Part shown: in pieces, positions 32,176 through 32,533 of the stretch
How the letters are laid out: each line of letters begins with the position of its first letter
How positions within the stretch are numbered: position 1 is the stretch's first letter
Origin: JAICTV01 sp035634055
GTDB lineage: Bacteria; Planctomycetota; Phycisphaerae; Tepidisphaerales; Tepidisphaeraceae
Direction of reading: 5' to 3'
Assembly: GCA_035634055.1 (NCBI GenBank)
Contig: DASQDR010000005.1
Span: 1 to 32,533, forward strand
Length of the DNA: 32,533 nucleotides
Notes under the pieces: generated by a model
What the model saw: the letters and a program-made list of their open reading frames with translations, nothing else
Told to the model about the DNA's origin: nothing
Databases searched by the model: none
Translations under genes and position numbers: made by a program

Positions 32176-32533
32176 CACGCTTCTCCTCCTGCTGCTCGCG
32201 CCCTCGGTGGCGCAGGCACAGACGAAATGGACGCTGACCACCGCGGATTTTCAGAGCCGGCAGGTGGATCTCGCGTCGATCGACGAGTCCGGCGCGCGGG
32301 TGAGTGACGCCGCCGGCGGGAACGCCCGCCTGGTGAAGTGGGACGACCTGCTCCTGCTCGACCGCGGCGCGGACGCCGCTCGCCCGGCGACGCCCCCGAC
32401 CACCGCCGGCGCGGCGTCACGCTTCGTGCTCACGCTGACCAGCGGCGACCAGGTGCGCGGCGAGCCGCTGCGGCTCGAGGGCGACACGCTCCGCTGGAAG
32501 TCGCCGGCGGGGGGGGAGATCAACATCCCGCTC
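32090..32533 (+). CDS. Secreted protein of unknown function, cut by window end
   Basis: Only the first 148 codons are visible. From ATG 32090 the frame reads 27 residues of repeat-derived peptide (PIHPSSFRLHPP and so on). It continues into a clear signal-peptide core, WLTLLLLLLAPSVAQA, and a mature part beginning QTKWTLTTADFQSRQ. Two short beta-rich units resemble each other in style: ASIDESGARVSD...VKWDDLLLLDR and LTSGDQVRGEPLRLEGDTLRWKSP, of a kind I associate with planctomycete secreted proteins of unknown role. No other in-frame ATG/GTG/TTG lies between 32090 and the hydrophobic core, so the repeat apparently provides the start and the n-region. It is likely the next gene of the MoxR operon. 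Confidence 0.75.
   Translation, partial: MTPSPIHPSSFRLHPPLLYRCPSLPHRWLTLLLLLLAPSVAQAQTKWTLTTADFQSRQVDLASIDESGARVSDAAGGNARLVKWDDLLLLDRGADAARPATPPTTAGAASRFVLTLTSGDQVRGEPLRLEGDTLRWKSPAGGEINIPL

Overview
The window is GC-rich, tightly packed chromosomal DNA that looks like a member of the Planctomycetota, probably class Phycisphaerae. The reasons are an N-terminal LLERRQLMAA tag on a secreted protein (the planctomycetal LEPR-type motif), a long MoxR/DUF58/VWA/giant coiled-coil operon, an 11-12 TM DUF6785-type membrane protein, and many GTG/TTG starts. The assignment is by protein resemblance only. No rRNA, tRNA, CRISPR array, insertion sequence or phage gene was recognised.

Layout. (1) 64-3249, plus strand: an unknown protein, a PqqD-family protein, a short FtsX-type permease and its LolD/MacB-type ATPase. 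(2) 3673-5415, minus: a LEPR-tagged SGNH-like secreted protein with SdrD-like repeats. (3) 5799-8334, plus: a GH43 glycosidase and a nucleoside hydrolase. (4) 8460-12267, minus: rex, murD, pyrF and a stand-alone Clp N-domain protein, with an MFS transporter upstream (12405-14003). (5) 14307-15476, plus: an orphan soluble histidine kinase. (6) 15504-18655, minus: the DUF6785-like membrane protein and mutM. (7) 18817 to the window end, plus: moxR, a HEPN-like gene overlapping a small BolA-like gene, a DUF58 gene, two membrane VWA proteins, a 1408-aa coiled-coil membrane protein, a secreted prenyltransferase/squalene-oxidase-fold protein, and a secreted protein cut by the window edge.

The most unusual signal is a set of short low-complexity word repeats, mostly paired as long inverted repeats, placed exactly at gene junctions. 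The clearest have 31-bp arms (24024-24091), 24-bp arms (26471-26551) and 31-bp arms (32026-32175). They belong to several word families (CCACTGACCACT; TTCATCCTTCAGCATTCATC; CACCGATGGACACCGATGG; CACGGAGG; GCGACGAA). A 20-mer is shared exactly between 1581 and 26528, and an 18-mer between 26540 and 32104. Four of the five junctions in the envelope part of the MoxR operon carry one. They reach into reading frames, supplying a stop codon at 24030-24032, and the start codon plus N-terminal leader of the BatA-like gene and of the last gene. Whether they are mobile REP-like elements, mRNA hairpins or both cannot be decided from this window.

The second point of interest is the two-gene HEPN-like/BolA-like cassette, with less GC-biased codons, lodged between moxR and the DUF58 gene.
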